The notes: generated from the letters alone by a model not told the origin. Shown: positions 24,385 to 31,758, counted from the first letter of the stretch. The stretch: 37,162 bases of DNA from Intrasporangium_A sp039812505 (GCF_039812505.1 NZ_JBDIAQ010000020.1:1-37162); one strand, 5' to 3'. Numbers and translations are program-made.

Positions 24385-25080
24385 ATGACGGAAGGAGATG
24401 TGCCAGCCGTGCCTCGTGTCGACTACACCGGAGACGGGCTCAGCGAGTCCGAGCTCGAGCCCTCGCCCTACCTGCAGGCCAAGGCGTGGGTCGAGGACGC
24501 GATCACCGCCGCCCTGGACAGCCCGCGGTCCCTGGAGCCGACCGCGATCTGCGTCGCGACCGTCGATGCCGCCGGCCATCCCAACGTGCGCACCGTGCTC
24601 ATGCGGTTCTTCGACGAGCGCGGCCCGGGCTTCGTCACCAACCTCGGGTCGACCAAGAGCGAGGAGCTGCGCGGCAACCCGTGGGTCGCGGCCACCCTGA
24701 CCTGGCCGTGGCGCTACCGGGCGATCCGCTTCCGCGGGCGCGCAGAGCTGCTGGGCCGGCAGGAGGTGCACACCTACTTCGACCACCGCCCGTACGGCGC
24801 CCGGCTCTCCGCGTGGGCCTCCCGGCAGTCGCGCCCGGTGGACAGCCGCGCGGAGCTGGAGCAGCAGTGGGCGCAGGCCGGCGAGCGGTTCCCGGACACC
24901 GGCGACCCGGAGGACGTGCCGGTGCCCGACTTCTGGGGCGGGTGGCGGATCCGGTGTGACGAGGTGGAGTTCTGGGCCGGCCGGGCGAACCGGCTGCACG
25001 ACCGCATCGTGTTCACCCGCACCGGCGAGGGCAGCCTGGGCGACCCCGGCTCGTGGGTGGTGAGCCGCCGGCAGCCTTGA
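24385..25080 (+). CDS. pdxH: Pyridoxamine 5'-phosphate oxidase
   Basis: FMN-dependent enzyme of 231 residues that oxidises pyridoxamine or pyridoxine phosphate to pyridoxal phosphate. The split-barrel signatures are NVRTVLMRFFDERGPGFVTNLGSTKSEELRGNP for FMN binding, ATLTWPWRYRAIRFRGRAELL, SRQSRPVDSR, and the C-terminal EFWAGRANRLHDRIVFTR with the substrate-binding His-Asp-Arg. The final residues, VVSRRQP, replace the common RLxP end. The ATG at 24385 sits 6 bases after TAGTCT. An internal GTG at 24409 has GGAAGGAG 11 bases upstream, so a slightly shorter form is also possible. SerC, a PLP enzyme, is 2.4 kb away. Confidence 0.93.
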   Translation: MTEGDVPAVPRVDYTGDGLSESELEPSPYLQAKAWVEDAITAALDSPRSLEPTAICVATVDAAGHPNVRTVLMRFFDERGPGFVTNLGSTKSEELRGNPWVAATLTWPWRYRAIRFRGRAELLGRQEVHTYFDHRPYGARLSAWASRQSRPVDSRAELEQQWAQAGERFPDTGDPEDVPVPDFWGGWRIRCDEVEFWAGRANRLHDRIVFTRTGEGSLGDPGSWVVSRRQP

Positions 25081-25109
25081 TCCAGGACACGAGCCAGGAC
25101 ACGAGCGGG

Positions 25110-25245
25110 ATTAGAGAAGCGGGACGACCGTCCGGGTCGTCCCGCTCCCTCTGTCCTTGGTGTCGGTGGATACCCGACTATCGGGCAGCCACCTCACACG
25201 TTCCGGAAGAAATCACTTCTCGGATCACCTCCCTTCTCTGCTCTT
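25110..25245 (-). ncRNA. Candidate small RNA with 16-base complementarity to the 16S rRNA tail
   Basis: Reads as a complete gene on the minus strand. A near-consensus promoter predicts a start at about 25245, and a 12-base-arm terminator hairpin predicts an end near 25110, giving about 135 bases. Positions 25237-25222 read AGAAGGGAGGTGATCC. This is the complement of the bacterial 16S rRNA 3' end (GGATCACCTCC then a T-rich tail), with one G-U pair. Downstream lie GGTGG/CCACC around CCCGA/TCGGG (25193-25165), a two-part stem, and purine-rich segments. A short frame GTG-TAG (25216-25178) encodes VISSGTCEVAAR; an in-frame GTG at 25228 overlaps the pairing region. Two readings fit: a leader-peptide mRNA with an extreme Shine-Dalgarno, or an RNA that binds free 30S subunits. 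The segment has clearly lower GC than the surrounding genes. Confidence 0.55.
25118..25146. terminator. Hairpin terminator after pdxH and after the candidate small RNA
   Basis: Perfect 12-base arms AGCGGGACGACC (25118-25129) and its complement (25135-25146) around a 5-base loop, 37 bases past the pdxH stop. On the minus strand it is followed by TCTCTAATC, a moderately T-rich tail; on the plus strand by CCCTCTGTCC. It probably works in both directions. Confidence 0.8.
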
Positions 25246-25251
25246 GGTCCG

Positions 25252-25280
25252 ACGCTACGACGGGGTGCTGCGTCGGGCAA
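25252..25280 (-). promoter_or_regulatory. Strong promoter of the candidate small RNA
   Basis: TTGCCC (25280-25275) and TAGCGT (25257-25252) are separated by exactly 17 bases on the minus strand. This is among the best -35/-10 matches to the housekeeping sigma consensus seen in the window, and no annotated gene lies downstream of it on that strand before the hairpin. Confidence 0.6.
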
Positions 25281-25356
25281 GGGGTTTCTCGCGGATCGGC
25301 GGGTCGCCTGGGGGTGACGGGCCGGGCCGGGACAGGTCCGGTCACGTGTCCCGTAG

Positions 25357-25388
25357 CCCCCGCTCGGGGGTGGGCTCCCGAGTATCCT
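25357..25388 (+). promoter_or_regulatory. ideR promoter region
   Basis: TATCCT (25383-25388) is a likely -10 box, predicting a start near 25395 and a leader of about 17 bases ending in AAGGAGG (25402-25408). A tight hairpin CCCCCG-CT-CGGGGG (25357-25370) lies just upstream. No convincing -35 or iron-box palindrome was found. Confidence 0.45.
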
Positions 25389-25411
25389 CGTAAGTCTGAC
25401 CAAGGAGGACC

Positions 25412-26137
25412 GTGACCGACCTCATCGACACCACCGAGATGTACCTCCGCACGATCTACGAGCTCGAGGAGGAGGGCATCGTCCCGCTGCGGGCCAGGAT
25501 CGCCGAGCGGCTGGGCCACTCGGGACCGACGGTGTCGCAGACCGTGGGTCGGATGGAGCGGGACGGGCTCGTCCGGGTGACCGGGGACAGGCACCTCGAG
25601 CTGTCCACGGAGGGCCGGCTGCGGGCGGTGCGCGTGATGCGCAAGCACCGCCTCGCCGAGCGGCTTCTCGTCGACGTGATCGGGTTGGAGTGGGAGTACG
25701 CGCACGAGGAGGCGTGCCGCTGGGAGCACGTCATGTCCGAGCAGGTCGAGCGCAAGATCCTCGGCCTGATCGGGCAGGGCCGCGAGTCGCCGTACGGCAA
25801 CCCCATTCCCGGCCTCGACGAGTTCGGAGACGCGGCGGGCGGGGACTTCCGCGCCGGGCTGGTCACGCTGGTCGAGGCGGTCGCCGGCGGCGCGGGCGAG
25901 GTGCCGGTCCGGGCGACGGTGCGCCGGATCGGGGAGCCGGTCCAGGTCGACCCGGCGGCCCTGGCCCTGCTGACGCGCGCGGGAGCCCTGCCCGGGGCGC
26001 AGGTGCGGCTGGGACCCGGGAGCGGCGGCGTCAACGTCAGCCCGGCCGGCTCGGCACCCGACGACGCGGTGCCGTTGCCCCCTGAGGTGGCGGCACACGT
26101 CTTCTGCGAGCTCGAGCCGCCGGCAGCCGCCCGGTGA
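25412..26137 (+). CDS. ideR: Iron-dependent repressor of the DtxR/IdeR/DmdR family
   Basis: Metal-dependent repressor of 241 residues closely following DtxR and IdeR. Order: winged-helix DNA-binding domain (LRARIAERLGHSGPTVSQTVGRMERDGLV), dimer and metal domain, then a C-terminal SH3-like FeoA-type domain (about 160-235) after a Gly/Ala linker. All ligands of both metal sites are conserved at DtxR numbering: Met10, Cys102, Glu105 and His106 in the primary site, and His79, Glu83 and His98 in the ancillary site. It should repress siderophore and iron-uptake genes when ferrous iron is plentiful. The GTG start follows AAGGAGG by 3 bases. It is monocistronic, with the candidate small RNA transcribed away from it upstream. 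Confidence 0.95.
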   Translation: MTDLIDTTEMYLRTIYELEEEGIVPLRARIAERLGHSGPTVSQTVGRMERDGLVRVTGDRHLELSTEGRLRAVRVMRKHRLAERLLVDVIGLEWEYAHEEACRWEHVMSEQVERKILGLIGQGRESPYGNPIPGLDEFGDAAGGDFRAGLVTLVEAVAGGAGEVPVRATVRRIGEPVQVDPAALALLTRAGALPGAQVRLGPGSGGVNVSPAGSAPDDAVPLPPEVAAHVFCELEPPAAAR

Positions 26138-26165
26138 CCAGCTGCTGAGACAGCCGCCCGGGCTC

Positions 26166-26207
26166 CGTGACCTCAGTGTGATGTGCGTGACCTCAATGTG
26201 ACATGAC
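26166..26207 (+). promoter_or_regulatory. Tandem GTGAY boxes (MtrA-like) upstream of the NlpC/P60 gene
   Basis: Two 20-base tandem copies (26166-26185, 26186-26205; 17 of 20 identical) place GTGA(C/T) at 26167, 26178, 26187 and 26198, roughly one helical turn apart on one DNA face; ATGAC follows at 26203. The GTGAC-N6-GTGAY arrangement resembles the direct repeats bound by MtrA, which controls cell-wall hydrolases in actinobacteria. The last box overlaps the -35 element. Confidence 0.5.
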
Positions 26208-26227
26208 CGTGTCTGTTCCGATACCTT
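26198..26227 (+). promoter_or_regulatory. Promoter of the riboswitch-NlpC/P60 transcript
   Basis: GTGACA (26198-26203, five of six to TTGACA) and TACCTT (26222-26227) with an 18-base spacer predict a start near 26234, at the beginning of the riboswitch. Confidence 0.6.
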
Positions 26228-26231
26228 GGGC

Positions 26232-26447
26232 TGGCGCCCGCGGACAGCGCGGGGGTGCGTGAACCGACTCGCCCAGTCCTGCCGCCGGCCCACGCTTCGC
26301 GAGACTCGCATGGCAGGAGCGGGGGAACCACGTTTCCCGGGCGTCGTGAGACGCCCTTGGGGTGTAGTCCCCGGGCGCGGCCGGACGGCCACGCGCGGGG
26401 GCCGGGCAGACCTCCCAGCCCGAACCCGACAGCTCACCCCGTAGGCG
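26232..26447 (+). ncRNA. Cyclic di-AMP riboswitch (ydaO-yuaA class)
   Basis: The leader carries the conserved blocks of the ydaO class in order: GGGGGAACCA (about 26321-26330), TTGGGGTG (about 26357-26364), and the highly diagnostic 3' block CCCGAACCCGACAGCT followed by a GTAGGCG closure (26419-26446). GC-rich variable stems fill the gaps. It lies between the promoter and the GGAGAGG ribosome site of an NlpC/P60 hydrolase, the usual actinobacterial target. In this class cyclic di-AMP binding normally turns expression off. Bounds are approximate because the P1 5' strand was placed by eye. Confidence 0.88.
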
Positions 26448-26462
26448 TGTGGAGAGGTACTC

Positions 26463-27323
26463 GTGGCTCACAACGCAACCGGGCGCCACCGCGCCCCGGG
26501 TCGATACAACCCGCTCGCAGAACTCACGCTCATCGCCAAGGAGTCGGCGCAGCCGGCCGTCAAGGGTGCCGCCATCGTCGCGGCCTCGGGCGGGCTCATC
26601 GCGTCCGTGGCGGGCCCGGCCACCGCGGCCGAGGTCCGGCCCGCGACCGCCGACACCGTCGTCAGCGCCGCTGCCGCCGCCACCCCCGCGGTGGTCGGCC
26701 CAGGGGCGGCGGTCAGCACGGCCGGCGACGCCCTGGCGACCATCGGCTTCAAGCCCGCCGCGGCCCCCAGGCCCAAGCCCATCGTCATCGAGGACCTCGT
26801 CGTCAAGCGGGAACGTGCCGAGCAGGCCCGCGAGCGGGCCCGCCAGGAGGCCGCCCGCGCCCAGGCCCGACGGGCCGCCGCCGCGCGTACCCAGGCGACG
26901 GCGTCGCGCTCCACCAACCGGACCTCCCCGAGCTCGGGCGCCGTCTCCGGCTCCCGCAGTGCCGCCAAGCCGGCGAGCAACCCGGCGCCGCGGGCCTCGG
27001 GCATCGTCGGGATCGCGCAGTCGATGTTCGGGGTGCCCTACGTCTACGGCGGGTCGAGCCCGAGCGGCTTCGACTGCTCCGGCTTCACCTCCTGGGTCTA
27101 CCGGCAGGCCGGGGTCTCGATCCCGCGTACCGCCTCCGCCCAGCAGTCGGCGGCGGCCCGGGTCTCCTCCCCGCGGCCCGGCGACCTGGTCTTCTTCGGC
27201 TACCCGGCCTACCACGTCGGCATCTACGTCAGCCCCGGCCGGATGATCGACGCGCAGCGGCCCGGCACGACGGTGGGCAACCACTCCATCTGGACGACCC
27301 CGTCGGGTTACGGCCGCTTCTGA
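26463..27323 (+). CDS. Secreted NlpC/P60 peptidoglycan endopeptidase
   Basis: Cell-wall hydrolase of 286 residues that should cut peptide bonds in peptidoglycan stems. A long signal region (about 1-56, hydrophobic core GAAIVAASGGLIASVAG, cleavage after ATA-A) leads into an Ala/Pro linker and an Ala/Arg/Glu coiled coil (about 110-145). A Ser/Thr linker precedes the C-terminal NlpC/P60 domain (180-286). Cys205 in FDCSGFTSW and His251 in YHVGIYV form the catalytic pair; the third polar residue was not assigned. The GTG start follows GGAGAGG by 5 bases. Expression is under a cyclic di-AMP riboswitch and possibly MtrA-like boxes. Confidence 0.93.
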   Translation: MAHNATGRHRAPGRYNPLAELTLIAKESAQPAVKGAAIVAASGGLIASVAGPATAAEVRPATADTVVSAAAAATPAVVGPGAAVSTAGDALATIGFKPAAAPRPKPIVIEDLVVKRERAEQARERARQEAARAQARRAAAARTQATASRSTNRTSPSSGAVSGSRSAAKPASNPAPRASGIVGIAQSMFGVPYVYGGSSPSGFDCSGFTSWVYRQAGVSIPRTASAQQSAAARVSSPRPGDLVFFGYPAYHVGIYVSPGRMIDAQRPGTTVGNHSIWTTPSGYGRF

Positions 27324-27367
27324 CCGGCCCCGAGCCGCTGCTCGGCCGGGCCCGAGCCCGCCTCTCC

Positions 27368-27398
27368 GGTGGCCCCGACCGCATCGGTCGGGGCCACC
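27368..27398 (+). terminator. Hairpin terminator after the NlpC/P60 gene
   Basis: Perfect 14-base arms, GGTGGCCCCGACCG (27368-27381) and its complement (27385-27398), around a 3-base loop, 45 bases past the stop. Confidence 0.8.
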
Positions 27399-27442
27399 CG
27401 CGTCTCCCGGACGGGGGGTTCGGGCCGTGGTTGACTGACCGG

Positions 27443-28120
27443 GTGACCGACCAGTCCGCTGCCGAGTCCACCACGCCGATCACCCTCGAGCTCTGGGTCG
27501 ACCTGGTCTGCCCGTGGTGCTACATCGCCAGGCGTCGGGTCCAGGCGGCCGTCGGCCGGTTCGAGCGCCCCAGCGAGGTCACCCTGCTGCACCGGTCCTG
27601 GGAGCTGCACCCCGATCTCGAGCCGGGCAGGGGCGGGCCGGTCGACCACGACGCCGGCCTGCCCGGCGAGTCCGTGGCGCCCGGCGAGCAGCGGGTCCGC
27701 ATCGAGCAGGCGGCCGTCGACCACGAGATCCGGTTCGACTGGGATGGGGCGGTGCGCGCCAACACCCATGACGCGCACCGGCTCTGCGCCCTCGCCCGAG
27801 ACCTGGGCGGCCCGGCGCTGCAGTCGGCCATGGTCGAACGGTGCTTCGCGGCGCACTTCACCGAGGGCCTCGCCCTCGACGACCGCGACGTCCTCCAGCG
27901 CATCTCCGCCGAGGCCGGCCTCGACGAGGGGCGCGCGGCCACGGTGCTGGCCGGCCATGACTACTCCGCCACGGTGCGAGGTGACGAGCGGGCGGCTCGC
28001 GAGCTTGCTGCCACCGCGGTGCCGTTCCTGGTGGCCAACCACGCCACCAGCCTGGGCGACCTGCACGGCGTCGAGGACTACCTGCAGGTCCTGCGCAACG
28101 TCGCGACGGGCGGGCCCTGA
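27443..28120 (+). CDS. DsbA-family oxidoreductase (FrnE-like)
   Basis: Cytoplasmic thioredoxin-fold protein of 225 residues of the FrnE branch. The redox motif CPWC (Cys23-Cys26) sits in LWVDLVCPWCYIARRR, followed by the helical insertion (NTHDAHRLCALARDLG ... MVERCFAAHFTEG). A cis-Pro loop follows in TAVPFLVANHATSLGDLHG. That last stretch departs from the common VPxFxxxxxxxxxGAQ pattern: the Gly-Ala-Gln is replaced by GDLHG, so substrate handling may differ. Relatives act as disulfide isomerases or in polyketide tailoring. The GTG at 27443 has no Shine-Dalgarno; an in-frame TTG at 27431 is an alternative. It lies after the terminator of the NlpC/P60 gene and probably has its own promoter. 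Confidence 0.85.
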   Translation: MTDQSAAESTTPITLELWVDLVCPWCYIARRRVQAAVGRFERPSEVTLLHRSWELHPDLEPGRGGPVDHDAGLPGESVAPGEQRVRIEQAAVDHEIRFDWDGAVRANTHDAHRLCALARDLGGPALQSAMVERCFAAHFTEGLALDDRDVLQRISAEAGLDEGRAATVLAGHDYSATVRGDERAARELAATAVPFLVANHATSLGDLHGVEDYLQVLRNVATGGP

Positions 28121-28169
28121 GCCGGAGCGCTGGCGCGCACCGGTCCGGGACCGCCCGTCGGTCGGAGGT

Positions 28170-29216
28170 TCACTGCTCGATCAGGCCCGCCTTGATGTAC
28201 ATGTCGATGTACTGCTGGGCGTTCTTCTTGGTGATCAGCGGGTTGCCGATGTCGGCATTCACCTCCTTCTTGACGCTGGTGAGCAGGTCGTGCGCGGCCC
28301 GGATGTTCAGCTGCGCGAGTTCCTGGGCGTTCTGCAGCGAGGTGGCCGTCATCGTGCCCGCCTTGATGAGCAGGGCGGCTTCGGGGGTGCCGTCCACTCC
28401 GAAGGCCAGCATGGACTTGCCCTTGCCGGCCTCGAGGGCGCCCGCCGCCATGTTGTCGTTCATCGCGACGATGGCGTCGATGGTCGGGTGGGCCAGGATC
28501 CAGTCCTCCATGAGGTCGAGGGCCTCGTCCTTGTTCCAGTGGGCCGTGTCCTCGGCGACGATCTTGACGTCCGGGCGCCTGTCGAAGAACTCCTGCTGCC
28601 AGGCCTTGCGGCGTTCGGTGCTGTGGAAGTTGCCGGGTGGTCCGTTGAGCACCACGGCCTTGGCGTTCTTCGGGACGAGGCCGAGGGCGTACTTCGCGAC
28701 CACGCCGCCCTGGTCGTAGGGGTTGGCATCGACCGAGTTGGCCCCCGGGATGCCCTCGACGCGTGGGTTGGTCGTGATCGTGACGATCCCGGCGCGGACG
28801 GCCTGCTCGATGTAGGGCCGCTGCGCCTCGGCGTTGTTGGCCTGGATGATGATCGCGTCGTAGCGGTTGGTGATCGCGTTCTCGATCATCCGGTTCTCGA
28901 CCTCGTCGTCGGCCTGCCCGTCGAACACCCGGAGGCTGAGGTCGGGGTACTTGCCCGCCTCGGCCTTCATCTCGTTGGCCAGCCACGCGGCGAAGGAGTC
29001 GGCCTGGGCCCGGGCGATGAAGGCCACGTTGTACATGTCCTTCTTCTCGCGATGCACGATGTTGGCCGATCCCGGGTTGCCGATCGTGACGGCGCACCCG
29101 GTGAGCGTGGCCGCGACCAGGGCCGCGATGCCCACGGCGATGAGACGGCGAACCGTGCCGGTCAGGGCCGCCCGCCTTCCGGCCGGTTCGCCGGCGAGTC
29201 GGTGGTGCCGGGTCAT
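28170..29216 (-). CDS. Sugar ABC transporter substrate-binding lipoprotein
   Basis: Periplasmic-binding-protein type 1 fold (ribose/xylitol class, Peripla_BP_4), 348 residues. The basic head and hydrophobic stretch end in the lipobox LTGC with lipid-modified Cys41, anchoring it outside the membrane. The mature part shows ARAQADSFAAWLANEMKAEA, DAIIIQANNAEAQRPYIEQAVRAGI, NSVDANPYDQGG, DAIVAMNDNMAAGAL and FGVDGTPEAA, the hinge and ligand-contact blocks of this class. The ATG overlaps the permease stop as ATGA, with GAGGGAG 5 bases upstream. It is the last gene of the six-gene operon, whereas the binding protein is more often first. The substrate is inferred to be a pentitol or pentose from the neighbouring enzymes. 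Confidence 0.92.
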   Translation of the reverse strand: MTRHHRLAGEPAGRRAALTGTVRRLIAVGIAALVAATLTGCAVTIGNPGSANIVHREKKDMYNVAFIARAQADSFAAWLANEMKAEAGKYPDLSLRVFDGQADDEVENRMIENAITNRYDAIIIQANNAEAQRPYIEQAVRAGIVTITTNPRVEGIPGANSVDANPYDQGGVVAKYALGLVPKNAKAVVLNGPPGNFHSTERRKAWQQEFFDRRPDVKIVAEDTAHWNKDEALDLMEDWILAHPTIDAIVAMNDNMAAGALEAGKGKSMLAFGVDGTPEAALLIKAGTMTATSLQNAQELAQLNIRAAHDLLTSVKKEVNADIGNPLITKKNAQQYIDMYIKAGLIEQ

Positions 29217-30247
29217 CTCGCTCCCTCGCCCTCGGAGGCGGTCAGGGCCGACGCGGTCGGCGGCGCGGCGGCGGCGTCCCGCCCACCCGACTTGAGGATC
29301 GTCGTCTTCTTCTTGCCGCGCTTGCTGAACACGTCGTAGGCGACCGCGATGACGATGATCAGGCCCATGACGATCTGCTGGACGTACGAGCCGACGCCGA
29401 CGAGGTTCATGATGTTGCTCAGCACGCCGACGATGAGCGCGCCGGCCAGGGTGCCGGCCACGGTGCCGACGCCGCCGGAGAAGCTCGTGCCACCGATGAT
29501 CGGCGCGGTGATCGCCTGCAGCTCGTAGCCGATGCCGGCGTTGGGCAGCCCGGCGTTGACGCGGGACATGAAGATGACGCCCGCGACGCCGACGAGGCCC
29601 CCGTTGACCAGGAACGCCTGGTACTTCACCCTCTCGACCGCGATCCCGGCCGCCCGGGAGGCCTCCTCGCTGCCGCCCACGGCGTAGACCGAGCGGCCGA
29701 AGCGCGTCTGGTTCATCAGGTACCAGATCACGACGGTCAGGATGATCAGGATAAGCACGGGGATCGGCAGCCAGCCGAGGTTGCCCTGGCCGACGACGAT
29801 GAAGTCGCCGAGCTGCAGGATGTTCTGGCCGTGGGTGAGCTCGAGCACGGCGCCCCTGGCCATCAGCATCATGCCCAGGGTGACGATGAAGGCGGGCGTC
29901 TTGAGCGTGGCGACCAGGAAGGCGTTGACCAGGTTGCAGACCACCCCGACCAGGATGCCCATGAGCAGGGCCAGCAGCAGGCTGCCCGTCGCCTTGTAGA
30001 CCATGACCGAGGCGACCCCGGCGAAGGCCATGACGGCGCCGGCGGACAGGTCGATCATCCCGCCGATGATCAGGGTCATCGCCCCGTAGGCGAGGATCGT
30101 GATGACCGCGACCTGACGCAGCACGTTGAACAGGTTGTTGGAGCTGAGGAAGTTGGGGTTCAGGAAGCTCGCGATGAGGAACACCACGAGCAGGATGATG
30201 AAGATGGAGTAGCGGTTGGCCTCGAAGGTTCTGAGTCTGGTCATCAT
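29213..30247 (-). CDS. Sugar ABC transporter permease (RbsC-like)
   Basis: Membrane permease of 344 residues with 8-10 helices of the BPD_transp_2/RbsC family. FLSSNNLFNVLRQVAVITILAYGAMTLIIGGMIDLSAGAVMAF is the typical N-terminal block. GGSEEASRAAGIAVERVKYQAFLVNG is the cytoplasmic coupling loop that contacts the ATPase, and IIGGTSFSGGVGTVAGTLAGALI is the C-terminal signature. Two adjacent ATGs (30247, 30244) start 2 bases after the ATPase stop. A Lys-rich then Ala/Glu tail of about 35 residues extends past the last helix and overlaps the start of the binding-protein gene. It should form a homodimeric channel with the ATPase encoded just upstream. Confidence 0.93.
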   Translation of the reverse strand: MMTRLRTFEANRYSIFIILLVVFLIASFLNPNFLSSNNLFNVLRQVAVITILAYGAMTLIIGGMIDLSAGAVMAFAGVASVMVYKATGSLLLALLMGILVGVVCNLVNAFLVATLKTPAFIVTLGMMLMARGAVLELTHGQNILQLGDFIVVGQGNLGWLPIPVLILIILTVVIWYLMNQTRFGRSVYAVGGSEEASRAAGIAVERVKYQAFLVNGGLVGVAGVIFMSRVNAGLPNAGIGYELQAITAPIIGGTSFSGGVGTVAGTLAGALIVGVLSNIMNLVGVGSYVQQIVMGLIIVIAVAYDVFSKRGKKKTTILKSGGRDAAAAPPTASALTASEGEGAR

Positions 30248-30249
30248 GG

Positions 30250-31758
30250 TCAGGCTGCCTCTTCGTTCATGGCGTACTTGAGGATGGTTTCCTGCGAGAA
30301 CTGGTCTCGCGTGAGCTCTGCGGTAAGCCGTCCCGCGGACATGACGTAGATGCGGTCGCACATGCCGATCAGCTCCGGCAGCTCGGAGGAGATCATCAGG
30401 ATGCCGCGGCCCTGACGGGCCAGCTCGGTCATGATCTTGTAGATCTCGAACTTGGCCCCGACGTCGATACCCCGGGTCGGCTCGTCGAGCAGCAGCACCT
30501 TCGGGTCCGCGATCATCCAGCGGGCGAGCAGGACCTTCTGCTGGTTGCCGCCGCTGAGCGTCTCGATCCGGGTCTCGGGGCTGGGCGCCTTCACGTTCAT
30601 CTTGGCGAAGTACTCGCCGACGAGCTTGTCCTCGACTCCCTTGCGGGTGTACCCGCCGTAGATGACCTTGCCCAGGCTGGCCAGCGTGGCGTTCTTCTTG
30701 ATGCTCAGCTGCGGGATGATCCCGACCAGGCGGCGGTCCTCCGAGAGCATGGCGACACCGTTGGCGATGGCCTTCTTCGGCGAGGTCAGCCGCACCGGCC
30801 GGCCGCCGACCTCGATGGTCCCGGAGTCGAGCGGGTCGAGACCGAACACGGCGCGGATGACCTCGCTGCGGCCCGCGCCGACGAGGCCGGCGAACCCGAC
30901 GATCTCGCCGGCGCGGATGCTGAAGTGGATATCCTCGAACAGGCTCTCGCTGGACAGGCCACTCGCGCTGAGGACGACGTCGCCGATCTCGACCTGTTCC
31001 TTCGGGTAGGACTCGTGGTCGAGGTCCCTGCCGACCATGTGGGAGATGACCTGGCCCGGCGTGATCTCCTGGGCCGGCCACGACCCGACTACGGTGCCGT
31101 CGCGCAGGACGGTGATGTCGTCGGCGAGCTCGAAGACCTCGTCCATCTTGTGGGAGATGTAGATGATGGCCTTGCCCTGGCTGCGCAGTGCCCGGATCTT
31201 CTGGAACAGCGACTCGACCTCCTTGTGGGCGATCGCAGAGGTGGGCTCGTCCATGATGAGCACCTCCGCGCTGTGGTACACGGCCCGGAGGATCTCGAGG
31301 GTCTGGATCTCCGAGACGGTCAGGGAGCTGAGCCGCCTGCTGGGCGCCAGGTCGAGGCCCTCCTCGGCCAGCAGACGCCTGGCCTCGCTGCGGATGTGGC
31401 GCCAGTCGACCTTGCCGAACCGCATCGGCAGCCGCCCGAGGAAGAAGCTCTCGGCGATGGTCATCTCGGGCACGTAGTTCAGCTCCTGGGCGATCATCGC
31501 GATGCCGTTGGCGCGAGCCTCGATGGGGTTCCTGATGCGGACCTGCTCGCCGCGGACCCGGATGGTGCCGGTGTCGGGCTGGTAGATGCCGTTGATGATC
31601 TTCATCAGCGTCGACTTGCCCGCGCCGTTCTCGCCGCACAGGGCGTGCACGGTCCCGGGCCGGACCTCGAAGGAGACGCCGTCGAGTGCCTTCACGCCCG
31701 GGAAGGACTTGGAGATGCCCTCGACGGACAGCAGGCTGCCATCAGGACCGGTGCTCAT
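30250..31758 (-). CDS. Sugar ABC transporter ATP-binding protein (RbsA/MglA-like)
   Basis: Double ATPase of 502 residues with two ABC domains in one chain. The first has Walker A GENGAGKS (42-49), LTVSEIQTLEILRAV as signature region and Walker B VLIMDEPTSAI. The second has the usual degenerate P-loop GLVGAGRSEVI, LSGGNQQKVLLARW and KVLLLDEPTRGIDVGAK. This is the standard form in ribose-class importers, where the second site is the weaker one. The ATG overlaps the dehydrogenase stop as ATGA. It should energise the permease encoded directly downstream. Confidence 0.95.
   Translation of the reverse strand: MSTGPDGSLLSVEGISKSFPGVKALDGVSFEVRPGTVHALCGENGAGKSTLMKIINGIYQPDTGTIRVRGEQVRIRNPIEARANGIAMIAQELNYVPEMTIAESFFLGRLPMRFGKVDWRHIRSEARRLLAEEGLDLAPSRRLSSLTVSEIQTLEILRAVYHSAEVLIMDEPTSAIAHKEVESLFQKIRALRSQGKAIIYISHKMDEVFELADDITVLRDGTVVGSWPAQEITPGQVISHMVGRDLDHESYPKEQVEIGDVVLSASGLSSESLFEDIHFSIRAGEIVGFAGLVGAGRSEVIRAVFGLDPLDSGTIEVGGRPVRLTSPKKAIANGVAMLSEDRRLVGIIPQLSIKKNATLASLGKVIYGGYTRKGVEDKLVGEYFAKMNVKAPSPETRIETLSGGNQQKVLLARWMIADPKVLLLDEPTRGIDVGAKFEIYKIMTELARQGRGILMISSELPELIGMCDRIYVMSAGRLTAELTRDQFSQETILKYAMNEEAA

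Noticed and set aside
25201..25237. Plus-strand resemblance to the end of 16S rRNA (CCGGAAG ... GGATCACCTCC)
   Set aside because: Only the last 16 bases match well, the spacing to CCGGAAG differs, and no further 16S sequence precedes it. The promoter and terminator favour the minus strand, so an rRNA fragment is unlikely.
25178..26437. A 419-codon frame antisense to the iron repressor gene, recalling the reported adm frame opposite dmdR1 in Streptomyces
   Set aside because: Equally long antisense frames occur opposite many genes in this window because of GC-rich codon use. Composition is Arg/Pro/Gly-rich and no ribosome site supports its start. Only its 3' end overlaps the candidate small RNA.
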